Positions 36,213 to 45,401 are shown, numbered from the stretch's first letter. The stretch: DNA of 64,000 nt from Limnobaculum zhutongyuii (GCF_004295645.1 NZ_CP034752.1:930001-994000); one strand, 5' to 3'. The notes: generated from the letters alone by a model not told the origin. Made by a program: numbers and translations.

Positions 36213-36289
<77 letters not shown>

Positions 36290-36359
36290 TCCGAAAAAGA
36301 CTTGATACTACAATAGAACTCATTTCTGTTTTAATACGCTAGCACGAAATATATCGGAT

Positions 36360-36436
<77 letters not shown>

Positions 36437-36502
36437 TCCGAATAAGACTTGATGCTACAACAGAAGATGTTTCTGCCTTAATACCTTGGCATAGTATTAA
36501 GT

Positions 36503-36579
<77 letters not shown>

Positions 36580-36791
36580 TCCGTAGGAGGCGCATAATAC
36601 TCTCTGTGGTTCAGGTTGCAAGCTATTTTTCTTTAAAATAACAAAATAGTAGGTTTGAATTTTACGATTGATTAACTTTTCATCATTTCGTTATCGTTAC
36701 TTTTTTTATAAGCGCTTTCCTTTATACTGGAGGCTTTGGTATTGTTCCACAGCAACAGATCAGCGGTTAATCAAAGGTAGGCGGCGATATA

Positions 36792-37904
36792 ATGAAAGGA
36801 CGTTGGGTAAAATTTATACTGGGTGGTGTCGTTATTGCGTTACTTGCAGGATGTGAGTCACGGCCGACCGATCGTGGACAACAATATAAAGACGGTAAGC
36901 TGAGTCATACATTTGGTTTAGTCAATAACCCAAATGCTAAAAACAAACCGGTTAACGGTAAAGATTTTGCTCAACAGGTTTATGAAATTAGTCAGGTTTC
37001 TCCGTCGCTGTATAACAAACACCGTGATACCTATCAGGCAATTTTTCAGTGGATGGTCTCTGGCGCAGAAGGCCCTCAGCTATCCCAGTTCAAGCTTGGC
37101 GCTTATCAAATGGAAGGGGTGGATAACTACGGAAACGTTCAGTTTACCGGCTATTACACGCCAGTGATTCATGCCCGTCACACCCGTCAGGGCGAGTTTA
37201 AATACCCTCTGTATGCGATGCCAAAGAAAAGTAAGAATATGCGTCGTTTACCCGATCGTGCAGGCATTTACGCCGGTGCGCTCGATGGCTTAAATCTGGA
37301 GTTAGCTTATAGCAATTCATTAGTGGATAACTTCATGATGGAAGTGCAGGGCAGCGCCTATGTTGACTTTGGTGATGGCACGCCTCTGGTATTCTTTGCC
37401 TATTCTGGTAAAAACGGACGTGCTTATAACAGTATTGGTAAAGTGCTGATTGACCGTAATGAAGTGCCGCGTGAAGAGATGTCCATGCAGGCTATCAAAC
37501 GTTGGACAGAACAACATAGTGAAGCAGAAGTCAGAGAATTGCTGGAGCAAAATCCTTCCTTTGTGTTCTTTAAACCACGACATTCTGCGCCGGTGAAAGG
37601 AGCCAGTGCGGTTCCATTGATCGCCAAGGCGTCAGTGGCTTCAGATAAAACATTGATTCCGCCGGGCACCACCATTCTGGCTGAGGTTCCTTTACTGGAT
37701 AATAATGGTAAGTTTACCGGTAAGTATGAAATGCGTCTGATGATCGCACTGGATGTGGGTGGTGCTATTAAAGGCCATCACTTTGATATTTATCAGGGTA
37801 TTGGTGATGAAGCCGGACATGCGGCAGGTTTTTATAATCACTATGGACGGGTGTGGGTGCTGAGCGCGCCTTCTGATTCACCGCTTTTATCGGCATCGAA
37901 TTAA
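36792..37904 (+). CDS. mltA: Membrane-bound lytic murein transglycosylase A (MltA)
   Basis: This 370-residue outer-membrane lipoprotein cleaves the MurNAc-GlcNAc glycosidic bond with formation of 1,6-anhydroMurNAc. The lipobox LLAGC puts the lipidated Cys at 21. The N-terminal domain has FTGYYTPVIHARHT. The C-terminal 3D domain ends LDVGGAIKGHHFDIYQGIGD with the catalytic Asp in this block, followed by AGHAAGFYNHYGRVWVL. Length matches E. coli (365). The start at 36792 is placed by the lipoprotein signal. Confidence 0.95.
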   Translation: MKGRWVKFILGGVVIALLAGCESRPTDRGQQYKDGKLSHTFGLVNNPNAKNKPVNGKDFAQQVYEISQVSPSLYNKHRDTYQAIFQWMVSGAEGPQLSQFKLGAYQMEGVDNYGNVQFTGYYTPVIHARHTRQGEFKYPLYAMPKKSKNMRRLPDRAGIYAGALDGLNLELAYSNSLVDNFMMEVQGSAYVDFGDGTPLVFFAYSGKNGRAYNSIGKVLIDRNEVPREEMSMQAIKRWTEQHSEAEVRELLEQNPSFVFFKPRHSAPVKGASAVPLIAKASVASDKTLIPPGTTILAEVPLLDNNGKFTGKYEMRLMIALDVGGAIKGHHFDIYQGIGDEAGHAAGFYNHYGRVWVLSAPSDSPLLSASN

Positions 37905-37920
37905 TCGACTACCACGAAAC

Positions 37921-37956
37921 ATTTAACAACAGACTATTTTTCTCCTGTTGTTAAAT
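37921..37956. terminator. Hairpin after mltA
   Basis: ATTTAACAACAG / CTGTTGTTAAAT, a 12-bp perfect stem with a 12-base loop, 17 bases after the mltA stop. There is no clear U-tract on the plus strand. Confidence 0.5.
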
Positions 37957-37969
37957 CCATTAAACTTAT

Positions 37970-38003
37970 CGGCGGGGAGTGGGATATATCCTACTCCTCG
38001 CCG
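37970..38003. repeat. 34-bp near-perfect palindrome upstream of tcdA
   Basis: An uninterrupted 34-bp dyad centred on GATATATC. The left arm begins CGGCGGGGAGT and the right arm ends ACTCCTCGCCG; as RNA it forms an 18-bp-arm stem with two G-U pairs, less the bases needed for a loop. It lies 84 bases before the tcdA ATG and 14 bases after the mltA hairpin. It could be an extragenic palindromic element, a protein-binding dyad or an mRNA-stability structure. Confidence 0.6.
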
Positions 38004-38086
38004 CATATATATCGTTATCAAATCCGTTTCTGGTTTGCGGAACCTGTTATCTGGCAACCCAATGCTATACCCAATATGAGGTCACC

Positions 38087-38893
38087 ATGTCTGCTGTCTA
38101 CTCCGATGCCTATTTACAACGTTTTAGTGGCGTTGCCCGTTTGTATGGGCAGTCTGCGCTGACACTTTTTTCACAGGCTCACGTTTGTGTTATTGGCATT
38201 GGTGGTGTGGGTTCCTGGGCGGCAGAAGCACTGGCTCGTAGCGGTATTGGCCATATCACATTGATTGATATGGATGATGTCTGTGTTACTAATACTAACC
38301 GCCAAATTCATGCACTACGCCAGACGGTAGGACAACCTAAAGGTGAAGTGATGGCTCGCCGGATTGCTGAAATCAATCCAGAATGTGAAGTGACCTGTAT
38401 TGATGACTTTATTACCGCTGATAACGTGGCTGAATATCTGACTAAGCAGTTTGACTATGTTATTGATGCTATTGACAGCATTCGCCCTAAAGCCGCATTA
38501 CTGGCTTATTGTCGCCGCAATAAAATTCCGGTAGTGACCACCGGAGGTGCCGGGGGACAGATCGACCCGACACAAATTCAGGTGGTTGATTTGGCAAAAA
38601 CCATTCAGGACCCGCTGGCAGCGAAACTTCGTGAACGTCTGAAAAGTGATTTTGGCGTGGTTAAAAATGGCAAAGGTAAGCTGGGTATCGACTGCGTATT
38701 TTCAACTGAACAGTTGGTGTATCCACAGGCTGACGGTAGCGTTTGTGCGGTAAAAAGTACTGCAGAAGGGCCGAAAAGAATGGATTGTGCTTCAGGGTTT
38801 GGCGCGATTACCATGGTTACTGCATCATTTGGTTTTGTTGCGGTTTCTCATGCGCTGAAAAAGATGTTGGCCAAAGCGGCAAGAAATCAGTAG
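38087..38893 (+). CDS. tcdA: tRNA cyclic N6-threonylcarbamoyladenosine (ct6A37) synthase TcdA
   Basis: This 268-residue E1/ThiF-like ATP-dependent dehydratase converts t6A37 to cyclic ct6A37 in tRNAs reading ANN codons. The nucleotide-binding GxGxxG is VCVIGIGGVGSWAAEALARS, followed by LIDMDDVCVTNTNRQ and the Arg-finger region, and DAIDSIRPK further on. I chose the ATG at 38087 since the E. coli protein starts here; the longer frame from 37979 reads through a strong palindrome. In E. coli the CsdA/CsdE sulfur-transfer pair lies next to it and supports ct6A formation; here a small secreted-protein gene separates them. Confidence 0.94.
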   Translation: MSAVYSDAYLQRFSGVARLYGQSALTLFSQAHVCVIGIGGVGSWAAEALARSGIGHITLIDMDDVCVTNTNRQIHALRQTVGQPKGEVMARRIAEINPECEVTCIDDFITADNVAEYLTKQFDYVIDAIDSIRPKAALLAYCRRNKIPVVTTGGAGGQIDPTQIQVVDLAKTIQDPLAAKLRERLKSDFGVVKNGKGKLGIDCVFSTEQLVYPQADGSVCAVKSTAEGPKRMDCASGFGAITMVTASFGFVAVSHALKKMLAKAARNQ

Positions 38894-38907
38894 CTGAAAT
38901 AATGAGT

Positions 38908-38950
38908 TATAGCCTGTGGCGTAGAAAAACACTCGCCTCTACAGGCTATA
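38908..38950. terminator. Convergent hairpin between tcdA and a secreted-protein gene
   Basis: TATAGCCTGT (38908-38917) pairs with ACAGGCTATA (38941-38950), with an inner GGCG/CGCC pair closing the loop. It lies between converging genes and looks like a bidirectional transcript end, although U-tracts are short. Confidence 0.55.
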
Positions 38951-38961
38951 TATTCAAATCA

Positions 38962-39474
38962 TTATTTAAATTTTATCGACATCAATGATGACTTTCCGGC
39001 TTCCAGATAGTTGGCTTCCTCTTCTTTCGTGGTATTAAACGTTACGAAGAGCACAGTGCCATTATAAGGGGTGATTAACATCAGGTTATGGATATCGGTA
39101 TCTGTCGCACGGGAGATAAAATCAAGAATGTAGGCCTTCTTGTTATCTACCATTACCTCTTTTGCCTGAGGTTGGTAATTCTTCATACTTTCCAGCATAA
39201 AGTCTTTTAAGCCATCCAGTTTGTTGTCATCCAGCGGCATTTGGGTATGGTTAACCGCAACATTCACCGTACCTGATTCATTGGTGTAAACAATTTTAGG
39301 CCGGTTTTCTGAAGGATATTTGCGTTTCAACATATCGTCAGCCATCAAAGTAAACCCTTTAGGGACATCGATAGAGATTTGTCCTTTAATGGGTTCAACC
39401 GTGGTCATTTCCATGCTGGCATGGGCGGCGAAACTTAATGAGACTGATAGCAGTAGTGCCTGGATAATTTTCAT
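38962..39474 (-). CDS. Uncharacterised secreted protein
   Basis: This 170-residue protein has a clear signal peptide (MKIIQALLLSVSLSFAAHAS). The mature part is mixed alpha/beta with DVPKGFTLMADDMLKRKYPS, then VNVAVNHTQMPL, and ends TKEEEANYLEAGKSSLMSIK. There is no Cys, no lipobox and no membrane helix. The pattern (a 'DVPKGF' beta strand, a central helix, a C-terminal 'A..S..S..F' helix) recalls DcrB/PsbP-like periplasmic proteins, but this is weak and I do not assign a function. It is inserted between tcdA and csdE and is read in the same direction as csdAE after a 49-base gap. Confidence 0.72.
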   Translation of the reverse strand: MKIIQALLLSVSLSFAAHASMEMTTVEPIKGQISIDVPKGFTLMADDMLKRKYPSENRPKIVYTNESGTVNVAVNHTQMPLDDNKLDGLKDFMLESMKNYQPQAKEVMVDNKKAYILDFISRATDTDIHNLMLITPYNGTVLFVTFNTTKEEEANYLEAGKSSLMSIKFK

Positions 39475-39523
39475 TATTCATCCTTGAGATAACGTTAGTG
39501 TGAGTGAATAAAACCTCACGCTA

Positions 39524-39958
39524 TTAAATATAGAGAAGGGCTATTTTCTCTATGGTGTTAACCAGCGAATCCAACCCCTGAGAGCGGGAAGCGCTGAGCT
39601 GTTGGTGAATTCCGAGCCGATCGAATAATTGCATCAGGTCGAGTTTCACAATGCTCTGTGGCGTTTGGCCTTCAATTTGGGCGAGCAGGATCGCCAGAAT
39701 GCCTTTTACAATTCTTCCTTCGCTGTCGCCGTAGAAGTGCAGAGTACCATCTTCATTGAGTTGATGTCCCAACCAGACCCGGTTTTCACAGCCTTTTAGT
39801 TCCAGTTGTTGCTGTTTTAATGCTTCCGGCAACGGCGGTAACAGCTTTGATAGCTGGATAAGCTGGCGATAGCGATCTTCCCACTGCTTTTTATCACTAA
39901 ACAGGTTGAGCAGTTGTTCTGTACCAATATCGGTACCAAAAGGGTGTGGGGCCAGCAT
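39524..39958 (-). CDS. csdE: Cysteine desulfurase sulfur acceptor CsdE (SufE-like)
   Basis: This 144-residue SufE-family protein accepts persulfide sulfur from CsdA on Cys57, in LKGCENRVWLG (equivalent to E. coli C61). The protein has the SufE pattern WEDRYRQLIQLSKLLPPLP followed by DSEGRIVKGILAILLAQIEG. It follows csdA by 2 bases. It works with TcdA and Fe-S assembly in E. coli. Confidence 0.94.
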   Translation of the reverse strand: MLAPHPFGTDIGTEQLLNLFSDKKQWEDRYRQLIQLSKLLPPLPEALKQQQLELKGCENRVWLGHQLNEDGTLHFYGDSEGRIVKGILAILLAQIEGQTPQSIVKLDLMQLFDRLGIHQQLSASRSQGLDSLVNTIEKIALLYI

Positions 39959-39960
39959 GA

Positions 39961-41163
39961 TTACTCCAGTAGTGAAAGTGCGTGGGTTAACGCATCATAC
40001 AACCGATCTACATCGGCCAGTTGATTGTAAGGGGCAAAGGAAGCCCTCAGCGTGCCGCTTACTCCAATGGCATCCAGCAGCGGTTGAGCACAATGCTGTC
40101 CGGAGCGAATCGCTACGCCTTGTTCTGAAAGCAAAGTAGCAACATCACTGTGGTGAAAGCCTTCAATATTAAATGCCAGCAGGCTACTGCCGGGTGCCCG
40201 ATAGCTGATAAAACCAGGAATGGATGACAACTGATCGTAGGCGGCTTGGGCCAGCGCACAGGCATAACGCTCTGCTTCAGCAACATCCTGAGTATTAAGC
40301 CATGACAAAGTGGCACCAACCCCGATCACACCGGCAATGTTAGGTGTACCTGCCTCAAAACATTCAGGAACAGGCTGAGCTTCAAAACCATCGAAGGATG
40401 CCTGAGTCAGCATTTTTCCGCCGCCCTGCCAGGGGGACATTTCAGCTAATAGTGCCGCTTTACCGTACAGTGCCCCAATGCCGGTTGGGCCATAGAGTTT
40501 ATGGGCCGAGAAAGCATAGAAGTCGACATCCAATTGTTGAACATCCGGTGGCGAGTGCACTACACCTTGTGCGCCATCCACCATAACAATAACGCCATTT
40601 TGATGAGCCAGCGTGATGGCCATTCGCAGGTCCGGGCAACCTCCGGTGACGTTAGACATATGGCCGATAGCCAGAATTTTAGTTTTACTGGTTAGCAATG
40701 TTGGTAACTGGCTGAGGTCGGGCATAAACCACTTATTGAGTGGTAATTTAACCACTTTTGCACCAGTCTGTTTGGCAACCATGAGCCACGGAATAAGGTT
40801 CGAGTGGTGTTCTGACTCGGTGACAATGATCTCATCGCCCGGTTGCAGGCGGGGCCGGGCATAGCTTTGAGCAACCAGATTAATGGCTTCAGTTGTGCCT
40901 TTAGTCCAGACGATTTGCTGTTCACTGGCGGCATTAAGTAGTTGGGCCACTAATCGGCGGGCGTTATCAAACAGCTCGGTAGCCTGTTGCGCAGCCGTAT
41001 GGGCGCTACGATGCACGGTGGCGCCATTATGGGCATAGTATTCTTTGGTTGCGTTAATCATTGACAGAGGTTTAAGTGCGGTTGCTGCACTGTCCAGATA
41101 ACATCCTGCTTCACTCAGAGCTGGAAACTGTTGGCGAAATAAATCTGGATTAAACGATTTCAT
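39961..41163 (-). CDS. csdA: Cysteine desulfurase CsdA
   Basis: This 400-residue PLP enzyme converts Cys to Ala with formation of enzyme persulfide. The PLP Lys lies in FSAHKLYGPTGIG and the catalytic Cys358 in RSGQHCAQPLLD, at the same position as in E. coli CsdA. The N-terminal LDSAATALKP and HRSAHTAAQQAT segments are typical of the SufS/CsdA group. The ATG at 41163 matches the family N-terminus (FNPDLFRQQFPAL); another ATG at 41202 would add 13 residues. Neither has a good Shine-Dalgarno. Confidence 0.95.
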   Translation of the reverse strand: MKSFNPDLFRQQFPALSEAGCYLDSAATALKPLSMINATKEYYAHNGATVHRSAHTAAQQATELFDNARRLVAQLLNAASEQQIVWTKGTTEAINLVAQSYARPRLQPGDEIIVTESEHHSNLIPWLMVAKQTGAKVVKLPLNKWFMPDLSQLPTLLTSKTKILAIGHMSNVTGGCPDLRMAITLAHQNGVIVMVDGAQGVVHSPPDVQQLDVDFYAFSAHKLYGPTGIGALYGKAALLAEMSPWQGGGKMLTQASFDGFEAQPVPECFEAGTPNIAGVIGVGATLSWLNTQDVAEAERYACALAQAAYDQLSSIPGFISYRAPGSSLLAFNIEGFHHSDVATLLSEQGVAIRSGQHCAQPLLDAIGVSGTLRASFAPYNQLADVDRLYDALTHALSLLE

Positions 41164-41436
41164 AGGAGGCCATTCGCTGTGGGTATTAAATGTTGATAGC
41201 ATTTGTCTGCAATAACTCTGATTGTACTAGCCGCGAGTTGAAAGAACACCATTAATTGCCGCTAATTTTATTTGCAGTCAGAGGCTTTTCAGAAGATAGT
41301 TAAAGAGATTTAAGATGATGGTATGGCTTTTATCTGACGTAATATGCCAGCCATACTTCAAGTTGCAGGTACGTTGGTTGCGTTCCTGCCCTCGAATTAT
41401 TTAGGGTACAACCTGTTTAACCGTAAGGAATAGTTT

Positions 41437-41661
41437 ATGAAACGTTTTATTCTTGCCTCTGCCGCACTGGCTCTCACGTTAGGCTTAGCTGGCTGTTCCA
41501 GCCATTATGAGATGACTATGCAAGATGGCACAAAAGTTATCACGGTGGGAGAGCCACAGGTTGATGAGAGCACCGGTATGGTGACTTATGAAACCCGCTT
41601 TGACGGTGAAAAGCAGATAAAACAGAGCGAAATGAAAGAGTATGTTAAGCAGCAATACTAA
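41437..41661 (+). CDS. ygdI: YgdI/YgdR family small lipoprotein
   Basis: This 74-residue lipoprotein has signal MKRFILASAALALTLGLAGC (Cys20). The mature part is a small beta-rich domain (YEMTMQDGTKVITVGEPQVD and GMVTYETRFDGEKQIKQ), which is the YgdI/YgdR SH3-like fold. It lies between csdA and GcvB/gcvA, as in E. coli. Function is unknown. GTAAGGAATAGTTT before the ATG includes an AAGGA site. Confidence 0.88.
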   Translation: MKRFILASAALALTLGLAGCSSHYEMTMQDGTKVITVGEPQVDESTGMVTYETRFDGEKQIKQSEMKEYVKQQY

Positions 41662-41690
41662 TTACATCGTTGCTTGTTCAAAAACAGAAT

Positions 41691-41913
41691 AAAAAAAAGC
41701 ACCGCCTTGGCGGTGCTACTGTAATCACTATGGACAGACAGGGTAAATGTTCAGAAAATAAAATCATCATTAACCCAAAGAAATCAGTGAATCAGTGAAT
41801 TAATGATTGCACCTGACAAATGTCAGGAAAATTAGCAAACACAACATCACAACCACAAAGCCAAAATGCGCCCTTCATTCAAAAAACACATTTTTCGTTC
41901 CGGCTTAGGAAGT
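41691..41913 (-). ncRNA. gcvB: GcvB small regulatory RNA
   Basis: The minus strand starts ACTTCCTAAGCCGGAACGAA, matching the GcvB 5' end. It contains the GU-rich R1 seed GTTGTGATGTTGTGTTTG, which pairs with many amino-acid and peptide transporter mRNAs (dppA, oppA and others). The segment ACATTTACCCTGTCTGTCC is conserved, followed by ATAGTGATTAC, and the RNA ends in AGCACCGCC-AA-GGCGGTGCT and a run of U (41718-41691). It is divergent from gcvA, whose product activates it, as in E. coli. Length is about 223 bases against about 205 in E. coli. The middle part, between R1 and the conserved 3' segment, differs and includes a hairpin with CCTGACATTTGTCAGG. Confidence 0.95.
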
Positions 41914-42053
41914 GCCATCACTATAGGTATTTGCTGGTATATGTACAACGGACAATTTATAATGTAACGCATTAGAAAAACTAATGCGTGAATAGCTAAA
42001 ATAGCTAAGCAATTCGCCAATTATCACCAGAGCTGGGAAGTATTATCAATCTT

Positions 42054-42968
42054 ATGAAGCGATTACCTCCATTAAACGCATTAAGGGTATTTGATTCCGC
42101 CGCTCGCCACCTTAGCTTTACTAAAGCTTCCGAAGAGCTTTTTGTGACACAGGCCGCAGTTAGCCATCAAATTAAATCGTTGGAAGATTTTCTCGGCCTT
42201 AAGCTTTTTCGGCGTCGTAATCGCTCTCTGTTGCTGACGGAAGAAGGGCAAAGTTATTATTTAGATATAAAAGAGATTTTTGCCTCTCTTAATGAAGCTA
42301 CACGCAAATTACAGGTGCGCAGTGCGAAAGGGGCATTAACGGTTAGCGTTCCAACCAGTTTTGCTATTCAGTGGCTGGTACCGCGTCTGTCAGGGTTTCA
42401 TCAACTTCATCCGGAAATTGACGTACGGATTCAGGCTATCGATCGCGATGAATGGAAAATCTCGGATGATGTGGATGTGGCAATTTTTTATGGTCGCGGT
42501 AACTGGTCGGGATTAAGAGTTGAAGCGCTGTATGCTGAGTATTTGATTCCGGTCTGTTCTCCTACGTTGATGATGGGTGCCCATCCGCTGACCTCGCCAG
42601 AGGCGCTGGAGCATCATACTTTGTTGCATGATGCCTCCCGACGAGACTGGCAGGCATATATTCGACAGTTAGGCTTGCAGCATATCAATGTGCAGCAGGG
42701 GCCGATTTTTAGCCATACGGCAATGGTGGTTCAGGCTGCCGTTCATGGTCAGGGTGTGGCAGTGGTAAATAACGTTCTGGCATTAGCGGAAATTGAATCA
42801 GGTCGTTTGGTTTGTCCATTTAATCATGCATTAGCCAGTAAAAATGCATTCTATTTGGTGTGTCATGAGAGTCAGGCCGAATTAGGTAAAATTGCCTCGT
42901 TTCGTGAGTGGATTCTGGCACTTGCCAGTAGCGAGCAGCAGAGCGTTTATCTGCGCTATGAAGAATAG
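42054..42968 (+). CDS. gcvA: Glycine cleavage system transcriptional activator GcvA (LysR family)
   Basis: This 304-residue LysR-type regulator activates gcvTHP and gcvB in glycine and represses with GcvR otherwise. The N-terminal winged HTH is LPPLNALRVFDSAARHLSFT, then KASEELFVTQAAVSHQIKSL. The effector domain begins SAKGALTVSVPTSFAIQWLV. Length matches E. coli GcvA (305). It is divergent from the gcvB RNA, and their promoters share the region around 41914-42053. Confidence 0.96.
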   Translation: MKRLPPLNALRVFDSAARHLSFTKASEELFVTQAAVSHQIKSLEDFLGLKLFRRRNRSLLLTEEGQSYYLDIKEIFASLNEATRKLQVRSAKGALTVSVPTSFAIQWLVPRLSGFHQLHPEIDVRIQAIDRDEWKISDDVDVAIFYGRGNWSGLRVEALYAEYLIPVCSPTLMMGAHPLTSPEALEHHTLLHDASRRDWQAYIRQLGLQHINVQQGPIFSHTAMVVQAAVHGQGVAVVNNVLALAEIESGRLVCPFNHALASKNAFYLVCHESQAELGKIASFREWILALASSEQQSVYLRYEE

Positions 42969-43063
42969 ATCTCATCAAAAATCAAAACAGTGATTATATA
43001 AAGTTGGATTTACCGGTAGAATTCCAGCAGGTTTGGCTATAGCGCTTACATTTAAAGGTATAA

Positions 43064-43456
43064 ATGACAATGAATAGTCGTTGGATTCTGGTACTTGCCG
43101 CCATAAGCGGCTTTATTTTTGTATCTCTTGGGGCGTTTGGTGCTCACGGTTTGAGTAAGATTCTGGATGTTAAGCAAATGGCGTGGCTGCGTACCGGTCT
43201 TGATTATCAGGGGATGCATACTCTGGCATTATTAGCTTTAGGGGTTGCTGTCCAGTTTCGGGATAACATTTGGTTCAGACGCAGCGCGGCTTTTCTTGCC
43301 GTAGGTATGGTGTTGTTTAGCGGAAGCCTGTATTGGCTGGCGCTGACTTCTATTGGCATGTGGCCTTATATCACGCCACTTGGCGGTTTTTGTTTTTTAA
43401 TTGGTTGGGCTCTGCTGCTGGTTGGTGCATTACGCCTGAGTAAAAAGGTTGAATAG
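43064..43456 (+). CDS. ygdD: YgdD family DUF423 inner-membrane protein
   Basis: This 130-residue protein has four hydrophobic segments. The conserved LGAFGAHGL and TGLDYQGMHTLALLALG motifs, then LFSGSLYWLAL and TPLGGFCFLIGW, define DUF423. Function is unknown. The first of two close ATGs (43064, 43070) is spaced well from AAAGG. The stop overlaps the rlmM start by one base, so the two are co-translated, as in E. coli. Confidence 0.92.
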   Translation: MTMNSRWILVLAAISGFIFVSLGAFGAHGLSKILDVKQMAWLRTGLDYQGMHTLALLALGVAVQFRDNIWFRRSAAFLAVGMVLFSGSLYWLALTSIGMWPYITPLGGFCFLIGWALLLVGALRLSKKVE

Positions 43457-44559
43457 TGAATAAAGTAGCGTTGTATTGTCGCCCGGGATTCGAGAAAGAA
43501 TGTGCGGCAGAGATTACAGAAAAAGCGGCTAAGCTGGAAGTTTATGGCTTTCCCCGGGTCAAAGATAACAGTGGCTATGTGCTGTTTGAATGTTATCAGC
43601 ATGAAGATGCGGATCGTCTGGTAAAAGAGCTTCCTTTTAGTTCGCTAATTTTTGCCCGTCAGATGCTGGTTGTTGGCGATCTGTTGAAAGATTTACCGGT
43701 AGAAGATCGTGTTTCTCCTATCGTCGGCATGATACAGGGCGTGGTAGAGAATGCCGGTGAAGTACGGGTAGAAGTACCTGATACGAATGATGGCAAAGAG
43801 CTATTGAAGTTTTGTCGCAAACTGACGGTACCATTACGACAGGTCATGCGTGAACGCGGAATTATGCTGGCGAAAGAGAATTTGCGTCGCCCGGTGGTTC
43901 ATGTGTTTTTTATTGCCAGCGGTTGCTGCTATGTTGGCTACTCATACAGCAACAATAATTCACCGTTCTTTATGGGCATCCCTCGTCTGAAATTTCCGGC
44001 AGAGGCTCCCAGCCGTTCAACCCTTAAGCTGGAAGAAGCATTTCATGTGTTTATTCCTGCCGATGAATGGGAAGAACGTTTAGCCAGCGGTATGAGAGCG
44101 GTCGATCTTGGTGCCTGCCCTGGCGGTTGGACCTATCAGTTAGTTCAGCGCAGCATGATGATAGATGCGGTAGATAATGGCCCTATGGCTCAAAGCATTA
44201 TGGATACCGGCCAGGTAACCCATCATCGTGAAGATGGATTCCGCTATGAACCGAGCAACTCAACAAACTATTGGGTGGTGTGCGACATGGTGGAAAAACC
44301 CTGGCGAGTGGCTAACCTGATGGCTGACTGGCTAATCAAGGGTTGGTGCCGCGAGGCCATCTTCAACCTGAAGCTACCAATGAAAAAGCGCTACGAAGAA
44401 GTGTGTCAGAATTTAAAAGCCATTGAAGATAAGCTAAAAGAGAATGGCATTAACGCACAAATTAATGCAAAGCAGCTTTATCACGATCGTGAAGAGGTTA
44501 CGGTTCATGTTCGTCGTATTTGGGCTTCAATACCCGGTCGACGTGATGAGCGCGATTAA
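43456..44559 (+). CDS. rlmM: 23S rRNA 2'-O-ribose C2498 methyltransferase RlmM
   Basis: This 367-residue protein has an N-terminal THUMP-like domain and a C-terminal Rossmann methyltransferase. The SAM-binding motif is AVDLGACPGGWTYQLVQR (about residues 215-232), and the catalytic-region motif VCDMVEKPWRVA follows. Length matches E. coli (366). The start is GTG at 43456, overlapping the ygdD stop TAG. Confidence 0.95.
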   Translation: MNKVALYCRPGFEKECAAEITEKAAKLEVYGFPRVKDNSGYVLFECYQHEDADRLVKELPFSSLIFARQMLVVGDLLKDLPVEDRVSPIVGMIQGVVENAGEVRVEVPDTNDGKELLKFCRKLTVPLRQVMRERGIMLAKENLRRPVVHVFFIASGCCYVGYSYSNNNSPFFMGIPRLKFPAEAPSRSTLKLEEAFHVFIPADEWEERLASGMRAVDLGACPGGWTYQLVQRSMMIDAVDNGPMAQSIMDTGQVTHHREDGFRYEPSNSTNYWVVCDMVEKPWRVANLMADWLIKGWCREAIFNLKLPMKKRYEEVCQNLKAIEDKLKENGINAQINAKQLYHDREEVTVHVRRIWASIPGRRDERD

Positions 44560-44584
44560 GCGTTGATAAAAGAGCGTACAATTT

Positions 44585-44617
44585 AGCCCTGTGGTAAAAA
44601 TACTGCGGGGCTTTTTG
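44585..44617 (+). terminator. Intrinsic terminator after rlmM
   Basis: AGCCC...GGGGCT stem with paired inner segments (TGGTA/TACTG region), followed by TTTTTGTTT. It lies just before the convergent xni stop. Confidence 0.78.
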
Positions 44618-44618
44618 T

Positions 44619-45401
44619 TTAATTGGGGCTATCTTCATTCATCTTATTGTCATTTAGTCTAAGCTGCTGAAGATTTCCCTCTAAATGGATATCTTGCTTT
44701 AACGTGGCGATTTCCCGGCACAGATAAGCCAGATCTTTATGTTCAATTAACTTCTTACGCCATTTATCCGGTACGCTATCTATCTGTTGGTAAATGCCAT
44801 CCAGCGTTTCATACTGGCTAAGTAGCGTTGCCGCCGCTTTGGGGCCAATTCCTGCGATGCCAGGGATCTTACTGCTGCTAATACCTGCCAGTCCCCAGAA
44901 ATCAGTTAATTGAGCTGGTTTAACGCCAAATTCCTGTTCAATAAAGGGAACATCCAGCCAGCGTTTTTGAAAATAGTCGCGAATACGTAAGGTAGGCGCT
45001 AACAGTTGGCAATAACCTTTATCTGTTGACACGATGGTCACCTGGTAGCCTCTCTGGCTGATATGATGCGCCAGCGTTGCGGCCAGATCGTCCGCTTCAT
45101 CTCCGCTGGATTGCCAACATGTTACACCAGCCTGTTCGAATGCTGTTTTTAGCTGTGGTAATTCATGTACCAGCGACTCCGGCATTGGCGAACGACCCGC
45201 CTTATAGTCGGGATACAGCGTATGACGCCAACCAGTATTGCGTTGTTCATCATCAAAAACGGCAACGGCATGGGTAGGACTGCTGTGCTGAATAAGCTGT
45301 TCCAGAGCGCGTACACAAGTGGGCGCGCAAGGGGAATCCTGTACCGCATGAATACGGCGAATCAGGTTGAGGGCATCGACAATCAACAGGTGTATAGGCA
45401 T
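44619..45401 (-). CDS. xni: Flap endonuclease Xni (ExoIX)
   Basis: This 260-residue protein is homologous to the 5' nuclease domain of DNA polymerase I. Acidic metal ligands lie in LLIVDALNLIRRIHA, AVFDDEQR and SSGDEADDLAATLA. The DNA-binding H3TH region is ISSSKIPGIAGIGPKAAATL. E. coli Xni is 251 residues. It was probably named for weak nuclease activity and acts on flaps. The gene is isolated, 68 bases after ppnN, with a GC-rich hairpin between. Confidence 0.93.
   Translation of the reverse strand: MPIHLLIVDALNLIRRIHAVQDSPCAPTCVRALEQLIQHSSPTHAVAVFDDEQRNTGWRHTLYPDYKAGRSPMPESLVHELPQLKTAFEQAGVTCWQSSGDEADDLAATLAHHISQRGYQVTIVSTDKGYCQLLAPTLRIRDYFQKRWLDVPFIEQEFGVKPAQLTDFWGLAGISSSKIPGIAGIGPKAAATLLSQYETLDGIYQQIDSVPDKWRKKLIEHKDLAYLCREIATLKQDIHLEGNLQQLRLNDNKMNEDSPN

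Noticed and set aside
41866..41967. A 33-codon plus-strand ORF with a hydrophobic stretch between ygdI and gcvA
   Set aside because: Its first half lies antisense to the GcvB 5' end and R1-proximal region, which explains the sequence conservation, and it has no ribosome-binding site.
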